Shown: positions 52,371-64,000 of the stretch, piece after piece
How the letters are laid out: every line of letters begins with the position of its first letter
Numbering within the stretch: the first letter of the stretch is position 1
NCBI RefSeq assembly: GCF_024713945.1
Contig: NC_134678.1
Coordinates: 2,542,001-2,606,000 of the forward strand
Length of the DNA: 64,000 nucleotides
DNA from: Dermatophagoides farinae
Lineage: Eukaryota > Arthropoda > Arachnida > Sarcoptiformes > Pyroglyphidae
Direction of reading: 5' to 3'
Notes under the pieces: generated by a model
The model's database searches: none
Told to the model about the DNA's origin: nothing
The model's input: the letters and a program-made list of their open reading frames with translations, nothing else
Translations under genes and position numbers: made by a program

Positions 52371-53240
52371 GAACATTCTTTGTAAATTCAAAAAAAAACA
52401 ACATTCTTTTGTGCTTCTTTTTATTATTTATTTATTTTTTTTTGACGGTATTTGATCGGTAAACCTGGCACGATTTTCAGGTTATTTTCAGTCTTGTTTG
52501 CGTGTGTGCATATGACATCCACCAACCGTTCTCAGACCGAGGAAACGATCAACAATGGATGTTGTTTTTTTTATTCTTAAATTTTTTTCTGAAAAATGTC
52601 ATGATTTTATTTTTATTCTGGTTTTATTCTTTTTTTTCTCTCGTCAACTCTTCCTGTTGAATAGAATTATGAATAAATAGGCAAAGAAAAACCACAACAA
52701 ACTTAACTAGCTACCAACAACAACAACAACAAAATCATTTTAATCAAATTTCTTTTCATTCGATGAATCACGCTTGAACAAATTTTACCTCTCTGATTGA
52801 AATTCTTTCATATTTTTGTTTCTCCGTCAAATTTTATTCATAGATAGAAAAGAAAAATTTTGAAAACAAATGACAAGCTACGAACAATGCTGAAACACGT
52901 GTGTAATTGGCTTCGTTTTTCATATGGAAAAATTCTTCACAATTTTGGTTGTTTTTATTGTTGTTATTCTTTTTTTTTATTTTTATTCATTCATGTCGTT
53001 GTTGTTGTTGTTTGTTGAATGTTGTTTTATATATACTGGTCTTGTTTTTTATTTGCCAATTTTGTTGTTTTTCTTTTGTGCTTTTATTTATAATACTGCT
53101 TTAATTTATTTATTTTTTCTTTTTTTTTTTAGTTTTTGGAATAAAATCTAATCTAACGTAACAAACAAAACTGAGAAACTGTATAATAACTATGGTTCTT
53201 TTTTTTGTTGCTCTTATGTTAAAAAGCTATGGGTGGTAGT

Positions 53241-53262
53241 GATGGTGATGGTGATGGTGATG
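53241..53262. repeat. (GATGGT)n short tandem repeat
   Basis: Nearly four copies of a GATGGT hexamer in non-coding DNA. Confidence 0.85.
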
Positions 53263-54889
53263 GGGGTCAAAATTGATGAAACCGTTTTCCGCTTGAAACA
53301 CACTTGATGTGATGTGATATGCATGTGTAACGTTCAACATATATCACATATATTGGGACAAATAATAATAATAATAATAATAATGGGAGAAAATATTGTT
53401 TATTTAAGTCCTACCAAAAAAAAAGCGAGAGAGAGAGAATCCGTTACATTGTTACACTTGAATCGTTTTTGAAGTGAATTGTTTTGATATATGTTTTCAT
53501 TTCTTAGGTTTTTTTTTATTTCAGAATGACATTTCTTGAATTTTTTCTTGTCATTTGTTTGTCGGTCGATTGGTCTGGTATATTTTGTTTTTTGTGTGTG
53601 TGTGTGTGTGTGTGTGTTTGTATTTATGTTTGTCAATGTTTCATTGATGGTGATTGTTGTTGTCATTATTGTTTAATAAAAGTATAAAAGTGGAATCTCC
53701 TGTTCATAAGAAAAGTATTTGAAAACCCACGAAACAAAATCAGGCAAAAAAAAGAGCCATTGTTTGTTGTTGGTGAAGCAACAACAACAACAAAAACTTG
53801 GGCATGAAGAATTTAATTAACCGTCATTATTTTATCTTGCCTACTTGTTCATTGACTGATTTTTTTTTTTTTTTTTTTTGGTTGCCATCTAATTTTCGTA
53901 TTTTTCGTTTAATGTTAATAAACTTTCAATATAAACGAATAATGTAGTGCAGAGAATTTGGAAAAGTTCGAGTTTTTTTCCCCCTTAGTAGCAGTATTAT
54001 TATTATTATTATTATTATCATTTTTGTCAAGTCAAAATGTTTTCATGTCTATTTATTTTGATTTCTTTTGTTGTTGTTGTTGTTGTTTCACATTTTGTTT
54101 TGAAATTATTTTCATTATCATCATTTTGTTACCAAAAATTTTTTTTTGTTTTGTTTTCGTCTCATAGATAAATCGTGTATTTGTTGAACATTAACAAATG
54201 ATACAAAAAATAATAATTGCCAATACATAGAATTTATTTTTATTTATATTGATCATTGCAAATGACAATGATATGGCCCTTACGAATTCTAATAATAAAA
54301 GTTATTTAATAGATGATGGTGATTTTTTTTTTTTTTTTTTGGTTGTTTTTAGTTTTTGTTTTTCACCATTCTCACCACCACCATCATCATCATCATCATC
54401 ATCATCAATTCTTTGAGAATATAACGACATTAAGAGAGTAGATTTTTTTTCACACTCACACCCACACACAAAACGACATCATCTGACTTTTGATAATGAT
54501 AAATTTAATTATATAAGAGTATCAGAAAAAAACAACTACAATTTTTTTTCAACGAATAACATTTTTTTCGCTTTGCACGATGAAACAAAACCAAAATAGA
54601 AATGATGATGGAAAAACCTGGTTAATTAATATAAATTTTATTATTCTTATATTCTATGGTCGTATACTGTATCTTAGATGGTTGAATTTTTTTTTATTCC
54701 ATAATGTTTACTGTTAAAGAAATTTTTTTTTCTATTTTCATATCTTCTCATGTAGGAAATTGTCATTGAAATTTGTCGTTGTTTTTTTTTGCATAATTCC
54801 AAAGTGCAACGAGGACTGCATCGATGATAAACAAAATAAAAATTTCACTTAAAATTCGTATTTCTCTTGACTAAAATGCTTTTTCGACA

Positions 54890-54999
54890 ATTGCCCAATC
54901 ACTAATTTTTATTTTTATGTTTTTCTGAAACAAAAGTGGTCAACTGAAAAATTTTGCTGCTAATACTGGTCTTCGGCCGAAATAGTTTGGGAAACGCTG
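54890..54999. mobile_element. hAT-like transposon terminus, solo end
   Basis: Read on the minus strand, the segment begins cagcgtttcccaaactattt, a sequence like the CAGNG...CCCAAAC termini common in hAT elements, and runs into cggccgaagaccag. The 8 bp next to it (atatagag) would be the target-site copy, but no matching left end was found upstream. The inner limit is approximate. It is probably a decayed or truncated copy. Confidence 0.35.
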
Positions 55000-56338
55000 A
55001 TATAGAGAATTTCATGCACATTTTGTTTTATTCTTTCATTTTGTGATTATGTGAATTTTTCCTTCTCTCTCTCTCTCTCTCTTTCATCGTCGACGTCGAT
55101 TTTGACCGTAAAATACAAAAACGGATACAACTTAATTTTTAATTAAAAACCTTTTTTTTGATAACACAACCCTCACTTTTACTTCATTCATTTAGTTTGC
55201 TTTTCTATTATTCAAACTGAATATATAATTCTTTTTCTCAGTATGAATGCAAATTTCAAATGTATGAATGTGGAGAAAATATACACTGAATTTTTTTTTC
55301 TCATTTAGAAATAGAAGTAAAAAAAAGTGGAATATATATAAAAGTTGACTTTTCATTATATGAGAATAAATAAAAAATGGAATGAAATGAATCTTTCAGC
55401 AACTTTTCACATTGATGACAATTTATCCACCAATATCATTATTATCATGCTCAAACAAAAATTAAATTTATTCATGGATAATGAAAAAAAAATGAATGAA
55501 TGAAAAATATTCTTCATTCATTCTTGTTGAAATTATAGAATCAGAATGTTATTATTGAAAAATTTTTATTATCGACAAAGCATAGTAAATAGAATTTTTT
55601 TTTTGTATCATCATCATTATTATGGAATCTAGTTAATACAAATTAAATCTTTTTTTTCACCAAAAAAAAAGAAGAAATAAATAACTAGATAGATGGATGG
55701 ATCAATGTTACAGCCAACCATATTATTTTATCGAAATATAGCCATGTATTATAAAAACATGCATCAGTATAAGCTTACCGTACAATCATTTTCATTCATC
55801 ACAATTCAACTGAAATGGCAAGTTAATTGGTCTTTCCCGAAAACAAAAACCCCGAAAACAAAAACTTGTTAAATTTTCTATGATGTTTATTGTAATTTTT
55901 TTTGTGCAATTTTGTCAGAAAATATTATTATTATTATAGAAGCGAAATTAAACCTAAAATCAAACATCCAAAACTACTAAGTAATAAAGTGATAGTGAAT
56001 AAGAAAAGATATAAAAGAGAAAGAGAGAGAGAGAATACAAAATACTATAGATGAATGAGAGAATTTGCACTGAATAATGCTGACAGAATAACTAATAAAT
56101 TGGACTTAATTCCATGCTTTCATATGCTGATTTTGTGCATTGTAAGAATTTGTTACATTTTTACAGAAATGGACATATAACTAAATCATCATTTTTTTCT
56201 GGTATTGCAACAATATTGCATTATTATTATATATTGAATTGAATCTCATCATACAAATCAGATTGTAATATTTGGACGCCCAGGTGTGTGTAGCCATAAC
56301 TATTTTGCTGTTGTCATTGCTTTAAATGTGTTCATTTC

Positions 56339-56430
56339 AACATTCGATTACGTTTGGAAATTCTGTTGTGTGCATTCTGTAATGAACATTCGATTACGTT
56401 TGGAAATTCTGTTGTGTGCATTCTGTAATG
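56339..56430. repeat. perfect 46-bp tandem duplication
   Basis: Two identical 46-bp copies, each starting aacattcgattacgtttgg and ending cattctgtaatg, stand directly side by side at 56339-56384 and 56385-56430. Perfect identity points to a recent duplication or an assembly artefact. Confidence 0.95.
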
Positions 56431-56578
56431 TTATGCCATTGGCTAGTAAGATTCCTTGTCCTGTTTGTTGAATTTGCCAACACAACCAATTTTTCTCATT
56501 TTCTATTCCATATTATATTCGATTATTATTCTAGTTTTAGCCAATAAATGAATTCTAATAAGAACATGAATTCCCATA

Positions 56579-56580
<2 letters not shown>

Positions 56581-56614
<34 letters not shown>
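56581..56614. repeat. (CA)n microsatellite
   Basis: Uninterrupted 34-bp CA tract. Confidence 0.95.
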
Positions 56615-56618
<4 letters not shown>

Positions 56619-57264
56619 TACATCATCAAATATGGAAAAAACGAACAGAATTTGTTGATTCGTACAAATTTATATCATATTATTATTATCGAGAAAAAAG
56701 AATGAATGAAAGCGTCGATTCTCGAATATATTATAATATAACCCGCATCAAATTAACTCATTTCATTTCATTTTTATTCGTATGATCATTTTTGGTTATT
56801 CCACAATCACACCTCCTGTACTATGGGTTATATTCGCGATACTACGGTAATAATAATAATAATAATAAAAGAACACAATAAAGCTAGATTGAAAGAAAGA
56901 TAAAATAAATGAAGGACATGAAATGGTGGCAACAATGATGATGATGATGATGACATTAATTTGAGGAAATCGCCATATTTCACCAGAAAGCTCAGTATAA
57001 TAATGATAATTTTAGCTTTGATGTCTCTCTCTCTCTCTTTCTTTCTCTCTTTTTACCAATTTTCTTGTTTTTAGTTTGCTTTCAATGTTTTTTCGATAAT
57101 GATGACGGTTCGCTGATTAACGATAAACAATAATCTGGATTCAGCAATTTTTTTTCCTTGTAAAATACATCAAACATTCACATATATAAAATTTATTTTC
57201 CTTTGCTTTGAAACCTTCAAAATCGATTTTTTTTTATTTTTGAAGAAAACGACAACAACAACAT

Positions 57265-57378
57265 TTAAATGACAGTAGTTATTAAGTTAGTTTCATCCAT
57301 TGCTTCATGTATCTTGAAAACAAGCTCGATTGACTGGTTTTTTTTCTGAGCCTGTCTAAATTGGCAACATCGGCAGAA
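57265..57378 (-). other. possible minus-strand terminal exon
   Basis: A good acceptor (cttcatttcag) is followed on the minus strand by 37 mixed-composition codons (FCRCCQFRQAQKKNQSIELV and on) and a stop. The upstream exon would have to lie in or beyond the cysteine-rich gene on the other strand. Alternatively, the continuous 61-codon ORF with a hydrophobic N-terminus from 57450 could be a small unspliced gene. No family is recognised. Confidence 0.18.
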
Positions 57379-57581
57379 CTGAAATGAAGAAAAAAAAACA
57401 TTTCGAATCAATCGATAGAAGATGAAAAATATGAAAGATAAATTTTTCATATTTGATCCGCCTTAATTGACAATTATTCCAAGAAAACCCTTCACTTTCA
57501 CTTCATACCATATATACAGTTACTCTGGTATGATTTTTTCTTCTTTCTTCGATCAAATTTGAGAGATAATTTTCACTTATT

Positions 57582-57588
57582 TATAAAA
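57582..57588 (+). promoter_or_regulatory. TATA box of cysteine-rich gene 1
   Basis: TATAAAA lies 54-60 nt before the ATG at 57642, which leaves room for a start site about 30 nt downstream and a short leader. Confidence 0.5.
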
Positions 57589-57641
57589 GCTTCAGTATTT
57601 TTTAAAGGATTATGTAGAACAAATTTTAATTGAAAACAGTG

Positions 57642-58213
57642 ATGACACAAATAACGATGATGATGCTCAAAATAATCATTCCGATTTCTTGTTTTTTGTT
57701 ATTAGTGGCCATACCAAACGCTATTGAGGCTGTATGTCGTTGTAGTGGTTCAAGTACAAGAGAATATTGTGGTACCGAATTGAATCGTATCAATCGTAAT
57801 CAGGATTGTACACGAGATCAATATCTATGTGGTCCATCTAATCGTCGTGGACAAGCTATTGTTGTGAAAAAATGTCGTCAAGGTTATGAATGTGATGTTC
57901 AACGTGAAGGCTACAGTAAGCTAACCTAACCTACCCCCCGTATAGGATAGAATAGACAAATATGATAAATATATTTTTGATAATGATTTATTTTTCTTTG
58001 CTGTCAATTTTCATACAATTAGGTAACGCTTGTCTCTTGGATATTGATTGTCATTGTCCATCTAATCTTCAAGCTGATGGTCGTACCCGATACTGTGGTG
58101 ATCGTCTAAGTGGTCGTGATTGTAATTCATCTATTGTATTTACTTGTGGTCGAAGTTATCCAAATCCGATCGATGCATGTCCGAATGGTTGCCGTGATGG
58201 TCATTGTGTTTAA
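57642..58213 (+). CDS. secreted 16-cysteine two-domain protein, copy 1
   Basis: Exons 57642-57915 and 58023-58213 encode 154 residues. The N-terminus (MMMLKIIIPISCFLLLVAIP) is a signal peptide. The mature part has two related halves. Half 1 runs C-x-C, EYCGTEL, C, YLCG, C, YEC. Half 2 runs NAC, C-x-C-P, RYCGDRL, C, FTCG, DAC, GC, HC. There are 16 cysteines in all, so up to eight disulfides. The phase-1 intron falls exactly between the halves, just before SNAC. The ATG chosen follows a leader with an upstream ATG-TAG. A paralogue with the same intron and cysteine order follows 574 nt downstream. I do not recognise the family. An extracellular ligand, inhibitor or venom- or saliva-like protein is possible, but no function can be assigned. 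Confidence 0.8.
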
Positions 58214-58296
58214 AATATAATGAATATATGAGTACATTTCAATGACAGAATACATTTTATAAGATCCTAATTCATGGATCAGGAATTTTCGACGAA

Positions 58297-58302
58297 AATA
58301 AA
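58297..58302 (+). terminator. candidate poly(A) signal of cysteine-rich gene 1
   Basis: AATAAA 84 nt after the stop codon. Confidence 0.5.
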
Positions 58303-58787
58303 ATCTTTTGCACAATCTTTTTTTGTCACTTAATAAATTATGGATGGTAGTTGAAAATTATACCAGTACATGCTGCTGTTTTTTTTTATTTTGAATGAAA
58401 AACAAAAATTGTATTAGCAGAGAAAAATATTGACAGAAAAAATTACAAGTACATTATGTGAAGGGAATTAATAATAATGAAATGAAATGAAATCAAATAA
58501 TAACAATCATAATGAATTAATCAATAATTTTTTCTTCACTGTTGTATTACGTCAATGTTCTACATGTACTCTTTTTTAAAGTGCGTCGTTTTTTTTAGTC
58601 GATTATCTTAACCAGAATCAACTTCCACATACAAAGGCATAATAGATATTAGTAGAAAAAAAAACTTATTAAACATTTGTATTCTAACAGTGGTGAAGGA
58701 TAGGTGAAACCATTCAAGCAATCCTGAAAAGTGAATCAACAATCTTATCGAAAAGAACAACAAAAATAAGAAACAAGAGAAAAAAAA

Positions 58788-59715
58788 ATGAGGATATACA
58801 ATACAATTTCATTGAAACGAATCAGCATCATTTTATCAACATTCATTTTATTGATCAATGATCAACTGGATTATGGTCATACTGCCGATGAACAATGTAA
58901 TTGTTCGGTGGAAAAAAATGGCGAATACTGTGGAACACAGCTGAATGAATTGAATAAAGAAAATTCTTGTCCAAAGAAAATGTTTTACTGTGGTGATACT
59001 AATCATAACAAAGCGGCTGTATTGTTGGTCGATTGTCAACAAGGCCAAGAATGTGATGTACGAACATTATGTAAGTGTTGTTTTAAGTTTTTTTCTATTC
59101 ACAATTTTTTTTGTATATATATTCATTACAGCAAACTACCTTGCTTGTTTTGTTCATGTTAGTATTCTATACATGGAAATTTAATGAATGCTTTTCATCG
59201 TTTGATGAATGATTCTATGTGTACATTGGATTGTAGAATGAATAAACCATTTGCTCATATAACATACACACACACACAGTTCATTTTCACTAATTATTTC
59301 TATGGAATTCTGTGTGTGTGTATGTTGGTGTTTATTTTTATCTTATTATTGAATTCCTATTTGATCCATCTTTTATTACATCTCATTTCATTTCATTTCG
59401 TTATTTCTTTTTATTATGATCATCAAATATTTGATTCTTATTATTAATTGTCATTATTATTTTTCATGTTTATTTTTGAATATAACAACAAATTTTATAG
59501 TGAGCAATGCATGTCTGAAAAACATTGAATGCGAATGTCCCAAAGGATTAACCAAAGGTCAAACATATTGTGGCGATTCATTAACAGGAAAAGATTGCAG
59601 TCCAAACATTACTTTTACTTGTCCACGTTTATCGATGATATTCCATCCAAGTCCAGTAGATGCTTGCCTTTATGGCTGTAAGGATGGTGTTTGTTTATCA
59701 GCTCCTTCAAAATGA
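58788..59715 (+). CDS. secreted 16-cysteine two-domain protein, copy 2
   Basis: Exons 58788-59070 and 59501-59715 encode 165 residues. A signal-anchor-like N-terminus (RISIILSTFILLIND) precedes a mature part with the same 16 cysteines as copy 1: C-x-C, EYCGTQL, C, FYCG, C, EC, then SNACL, C-x-C-P, TYCGDSL, C, FTC, DAC, GC, VC. The intron (430 nt) is again phase 1 and sits at the same codon, next to SNAC, which establishes common ancestry with copy 1 by tandem duplication. Outside the cysteine scaffold the two copies are clearly diverged, so the duplication is not recent. The C-terminus is extended by SAPSK. The function is unknown. No TATA box was found at a good distance. Confidence 0.8.
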
Positions 59716-60454
59716 TGATTATGATCATCATCGTCATCATCTGAAATTAAATAAGAATATATAATAACAATCCAATCGACAATTCACCATCATCATCATC
59801 ATCACCTAATTCGAATGGAGAAGACGAATTCAAACAACAAAAATAATAAAAGAACCGAACCGAGCTAAACCAAACCAAACCAAACCAGAAAAAAAATTCT
59901 CTCTCTCTCTCTCTCTCTCTTTCTCTTTTATTCTTCCATGTTCCAACAATGTATATCGAAATACAATCAACGAATTTCGGTTATTTTAGATTGTGTCTTC
60001 ATCATTTAATACAATATATACTATAATCTAATCATGTTGCAATTAATTTAATTCAAATGTTCTGTCTCCAAATGTACAACAACAACAACAACAACAAAAA
60101 ATTTGCCCAATAGCAACAACAATAACAATAATACTAATACTAAATAATAATAATAACATATAGTAAAGTTTTTACACTTGAAGGAAATACAATCCTTAAA
60201 ACCTTGTTTGTCTTTTCTTTTGCTATTATTATTATTATTATTATTATTTTTTTCCTTTTTCATTGTATTGTGTGCATTTAGGTTTTTATTCAAATATAAT
60301 AATAAGTAGGAGTAATAGTATTCGAAAATATTCGATATTGTATTTGAGAGTTTGAACGGAAAAAAAAGAGAAGAAAGAATCCAATAACAACGACGCTATA
60401 TTGGAATATCTAAGAACGAAAGAAAAAGAAAATAAAGAAACAAAAATAAAAGCG
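59716..60454. other. spacer between cysteine-rich copy 2 and the haspin-like gene
   Basis: It contains a CAT tract, an (AACCA)-type run near 59865, a CT tract near 59898-59920 and CAA and ATT tracts. AATAAA at 59845-59850 may serve copy 2. No gene seen. Confidence 0.6.
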
Positions 60455-61807
60455 ATGATTGGAAAGAAATCATTATTGTTACCGAATATAAGTTTAACTT
60501 CGTTGCGGTCCGATGATGAAAATGATGATGATGATTATTGGTTTCAAGTTTTGGAACTTTGTTGCCAAAAGAATCCATCACATTTTGGAATCGAATTTCC
60601 TAGTACATCGTTTCAGAATTTTGAATATCTTGATTCAGGAACCTATAGTCATGTTATCAAAGCTATTGGTATTGAATATAATTATACTCCTATTGTCTTC
60701 AAGGTAAGAAAATTGAAACACACATACATATGATGGCCACATTTCCGTTACAATATTAATTTATTTTATTATTATCATCATCATTGATGTGTATATGTGT
60801 GTATTTAAAAATAGATTATCAAAGTAGTACAGAAAGCAACATTGAATAAATTGAACGCCTTATCATTCAATGGCTTTGAACAATATTCGGATGTATATCA
60901 GGAAATAGTTATCACAAAAGTTTTGTCCGATTTACACAATCTAACATGCGATGCCCATGGGTATGAATATCAAACACATTGTTTTCCACGAATTTATTGT
61001 ACAAAGATTGTACATGGTGAAATTCCTAATTATTTTCTCATCCGTAAATATGATGAAAATGAAATGAAAATAAAACCAGTGGAACGTTTTGAAGATCTAC
61101 ATGGTGTACCTCGTGAACATTTAGCTATATTGATGAAATATTGTGGCGATTCATTATGGCAGCTGTTCAAACATCGATATCGAATCACATCGGCAGGGGC
61201 TACGGTTGGATTGACTCCCTGTCAATTGTTGGGAATTTGTTATCAAGTGACACTTGCATTAGCTGTTGCCGAATGTGTCTATCAATTTGAACATCGTGAC
61301 CTACATGTCTGTAATGTATTAGTGAAAAAAACGAAAAAAGAAACTATCACATTTGTCATACGGTCCGTTTCCTATAATGTCAAGAGTTTTGGCGTCAAAG
61401 TCTGTTTAATTGATGCAACATTCTCTCGAATATGTTTGGGTGACAAAGTGTACTTTACTGATCTGACCAATCGTTTGAAAGCAACAGCATCGACCCCTAA
61501 TCCTGATTCACAGGAAGAGGCATACAAATTAATGTATAACAAAGTGGTGGACAAATGGCGTGATTGGTTTCCTGAGACCAATATTTATTGGTGTAAATAT
61601 TTCTACAATGAAGTTTATAATAGTGAAGCATTCCGCGCTGCTGATACAAATCATACAACAAGAAAAGGATTACAAAATTTGATCGATACCATTTCCGATT
61701 ATCAAACATTAAGAGGTTTTGTCGAAACAATGTTTCGTACACCATTATCGGCCAGTAATCCAGCCACTACTTCTACTAATACTTCCGCTCATCACAATTC
61801 ACATTAA
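60455..61807 (+). CDS. HASPIN: haspin-type serine/threonine kinase (histone H3 Thr3 kinase)
   Basis: Atypical nuclear kinase that phosphorylates histone H3 Thr3 at mitotic centromeres. Exons 60455-60703 and 60815-61807 give 413 residues. Landmarks are a degenerate glycine loop (LDSGTYSHV), VFKII with the ATP-binding Lys (about 83) at the exon border, YQEIVITKVLSDL with the likely helix-C Glu, AILMKYCGDSLWQL in the hinge region, LALAVAECVYQFEHRDLH typical of haspin, a catalytic loop with Asp about 245 and Asn about 250, and CLIDATFSR. That last motif replaces the canonical DFG as haspin's DYT does. Two changes from the usual haspin sequence stand out: HRDLHVCN where HRDLHWGN is usual, and DAT where DYT is usual. 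The N-terminal tail is very short compared with vertebrate haspin. The C-terminus is Thr/Ser/Asn-rich. The gene follows the cysteine-rich pair on the same strand. Confidence 0.85.
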
Positions 61808-62056
61808 TAAAATCATCATAATGGATGATTTAAAAAAACACATTTTTTGATCGAAGAAAAAAAAATTTGACAATTAAATGTTAATGCAGTTATCGTCATG
61901 TAAATGTGTGTCATATTATATACAGCATTAGTTAGTCTAAAAAAAAATTTTTCAAAGAAAAATTGATTTTCTTTCATACATTTCCAGTCCAGCTGAAATG
62001 ATCGTAGAACATTTATATATTTGATTCTAAAATTCAAATATATTTTACATACATGG

Positions 62057-62062
62057 AATAAA
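62057..62062 (+). terminator. candidate poly(A) signal of the haspin-like gene
   Basis: AATAAA 250 nt after the stop. A closer AATAAA overlaps the stop codon at 61806-61811. Confidence 0.35.
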
Positions 62063-63418
62063 AATGACATTCTATATGATGATTTTTGGGTGTCATGAAA
62101 GGAATTAATGAGCTAAAGAAATTTTTTTCTTTCATCAAAATCATCATGAAAATTAGAATTTGGATTCTGCAGATTTTTATTGCAATTGGTGCTAAAAAAG
62201 ACTGAATTCTTGATGACGAGAAAGACAGCCATTCATTTGTCAATAATGCGGAGAAAAAAACAAGCAAATAGAGTCCGAATGAACAAAAAAAAATTAAATG
62301 AAAGAACCAAAAAAAAAAATCGAGTAGAAAAGCAATGAAATTGAATGTCATTTTCTTTCGCATACCTACATACATTCTGTCCAATAATAATAATCATCAT
62401 CATCATCATTAAATCCGTAAATCAACCATCATGATAAAAGTAGTAATAATCACACTACTACTACGAAACCAGAAACAACGAGATTTCATCTCCATTGGTT
62501 TGATTATTAATTTTTGATAATGTGTCTGTCATAATTACCATTCAGGTGTTTGTCACCATATTTTATCATTGTTTAATGAAGGTGGATAAGGTGTGTGTGT
62601 GTGTGTATGTATGTGATTCATCATTGATTTTTTTCTCGTTGGTTTTTATTAACTGTTTCCGATAACATGTTGGATGAAAATGTGTCATCATTCCTGTGTA
62701 TGTGTGTGTGTGTGTGTGTTTCATGTGATGAGATTTTTTTTTTGTTTTTGTTTCATCAGTACATTTTAAGTTCCAACAATTTCAAACAGGCTTTCGTTGA
62801 AATTGAATTTTGAATGAAGGGATTTTTTTTTAATCGATGAAAATTCTTCTCTTTGAATATGGTGTATCTGCGTTTTTAAAATGCACCATGCAAAAATAAT
62901 CTTGTTTTCAAAAAATTTTTTTTTTGTGAATAGATGAATGGATTTTCACTTTTCGTTTTTTTTTGTCTCTTTTGATTCATCACTTCAATCTTAGACAACA
63001 AATAATGTTGTGCACTCACAAACAAACACACACACAGGACAGGACCGGTAGTGTATATAGTAGCATTATGAAAATCTTGTTATCGCTAAAAAAAAAAAAA
63101 TAATTGAAAGTCAAAAATAAGTTTCACATGGTGTGAGTGCAATCATGAGAAAAAAAATCATTAATTCTTTTAATCATTGATAAACAATCAAACAACATTA
63201 TTATGATAGAAGCAAATAGATAAAAAAAAATTTCGATTTTCGGAAATTTCCATTCTTATTAAGTTCTGTAACGAATTTGTATATGTTCTTGTTACATATA
63301 ATATAGCAATATAAATTGATTCTGATTCATATGCAAGTGATTTAAATAGAAAAATAATTTCTTCCATCTTGCCATTTAATAATAACAAACTAGATACAAT
63401 AGGCTACGGATAAGAAAC

Positions 63419-63518
<100 letters not shown>

Positions 63519-64000
63519 AAAAGAAATTATCAAAATAAGAATAATATAAAAATACAAGAAAAATTTATTTGATTTGATTTCAAGATTCACAAGCACACAA
63601 ACACAAACATACACACACACACACCAATGATATGGAGAAATTTTCTATTTTCAACTTTGAATTGAGTTTGAATTTGATTGTACCACATGTATAATGATAA
63701 TGATGATGAAAACTTTTCTTGAATTATTTATTATAAATAAATCAACTTGTATACTATTTTGGTTTGCATTTGTTTCACTAACTGCAACAACAACAACAAC
63801 AACAACAACAAAACAATCATCATCAACAATAATGGAAAAGAATGGAATGGAATCAATTTTAATAGTGCATTTTACATTGTTTTATGTTTATTCTCTCTGT
63901 TTTTTTTTCATCTCAACGATGATGATGATGATGATGATGATGTACTTAGTGTACTTAGTATTGATCTTAGCAACATAGTGTAATAGACGAATTTTGTATT

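Larger units (their letters stand above)
44346..57581. other. 13-kb gene desert between LARP1 and the cysteine-rich pair
   Basis: AT-rich, microsatellite-dense DNA. ORFs such as 45802-46203 (133 codons) are Phe/Ile/Leu-rich products of T-rich DNA. The stretch contains the LARP1 3' UTR, a possible orphan exon at 48233-48486, a MITE-like element at 51504-51694, a hAT-like terminus ending at 54999, a 46-bp tandem duplication at 56339-56430 and a possible minus-strand terminal exon at 57265-57378. Confidence 0.55.

Overview
The window is nuclear DNA from a eukaryote, most likely an astigmatid mite of the dust or scab mite kind. The reasons are strongly AT-rich spacers, very short GT-AG introns (many 50-80 nt), dense CA/TG, GA and CAT/CAA microsatellites, long Gln/Asn/His/Ser runs inside regulatory proteins, and small cysteine-rich secreted proteins. 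The species assignment is an inference. No prokaryotic features, rRNA, tRNA or CRISPR array were seen.

Layout. At 564-4920 two alpha/beta-hydrolase genes lie head to tail on the plus strand: acylaminoacyl-peptidase (APEH, four exons) and, 194 nt later, a secreted type-B carboxylesterase (three exons). At 8130-15901 the minus strand carries an 11-exon gene for a roughly 1949-residue Gln/Ser/Thr-rich protein ending in five C2H2 zinc fingers. It is separated by a 19-kb gene desert from a divergently transcribed 12-exon La-related protein 1 gene (LARP1, about 1796 residues) at 35007-44345. A second desert (44.3-57.6 kb) holds a MITE-like element, a hAT-like terminus, a perfect 46-bp tandem duplication and microsatellites. 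At 57642-59715 two tandem paralogues encode secreted proteins with 16 cysteines arranged as two related halves. At 60455-61807 a two-exon gene encodes a compact haspin-type histone kinase. The last 2.2 kb is non-coding, with a 94-bp GA tract.

Exon models were built by hand from frame continuity, GT-AG borders and family motifs. In every model the exon lengths sum to a multiple of three and the reading frame is kept at each junction. The APEH, LARP1, carboxylesterase and haspin identifications rest on visible catalytic or domain motifs.

Functionally the genes are a mixed set: protein turnover (APEH), ester hydrolysis outside the cell (carboxylesterase), transcription (zinc-finger protein), translational control of TOP mRNAs (LARP1), and mitotic H3 phosphorylation (haspin). 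They do not form an obvious pathway. The least familiar element is the tandem pair of 16-cysteine two-domain secreted proteins. I did not recognise this family.
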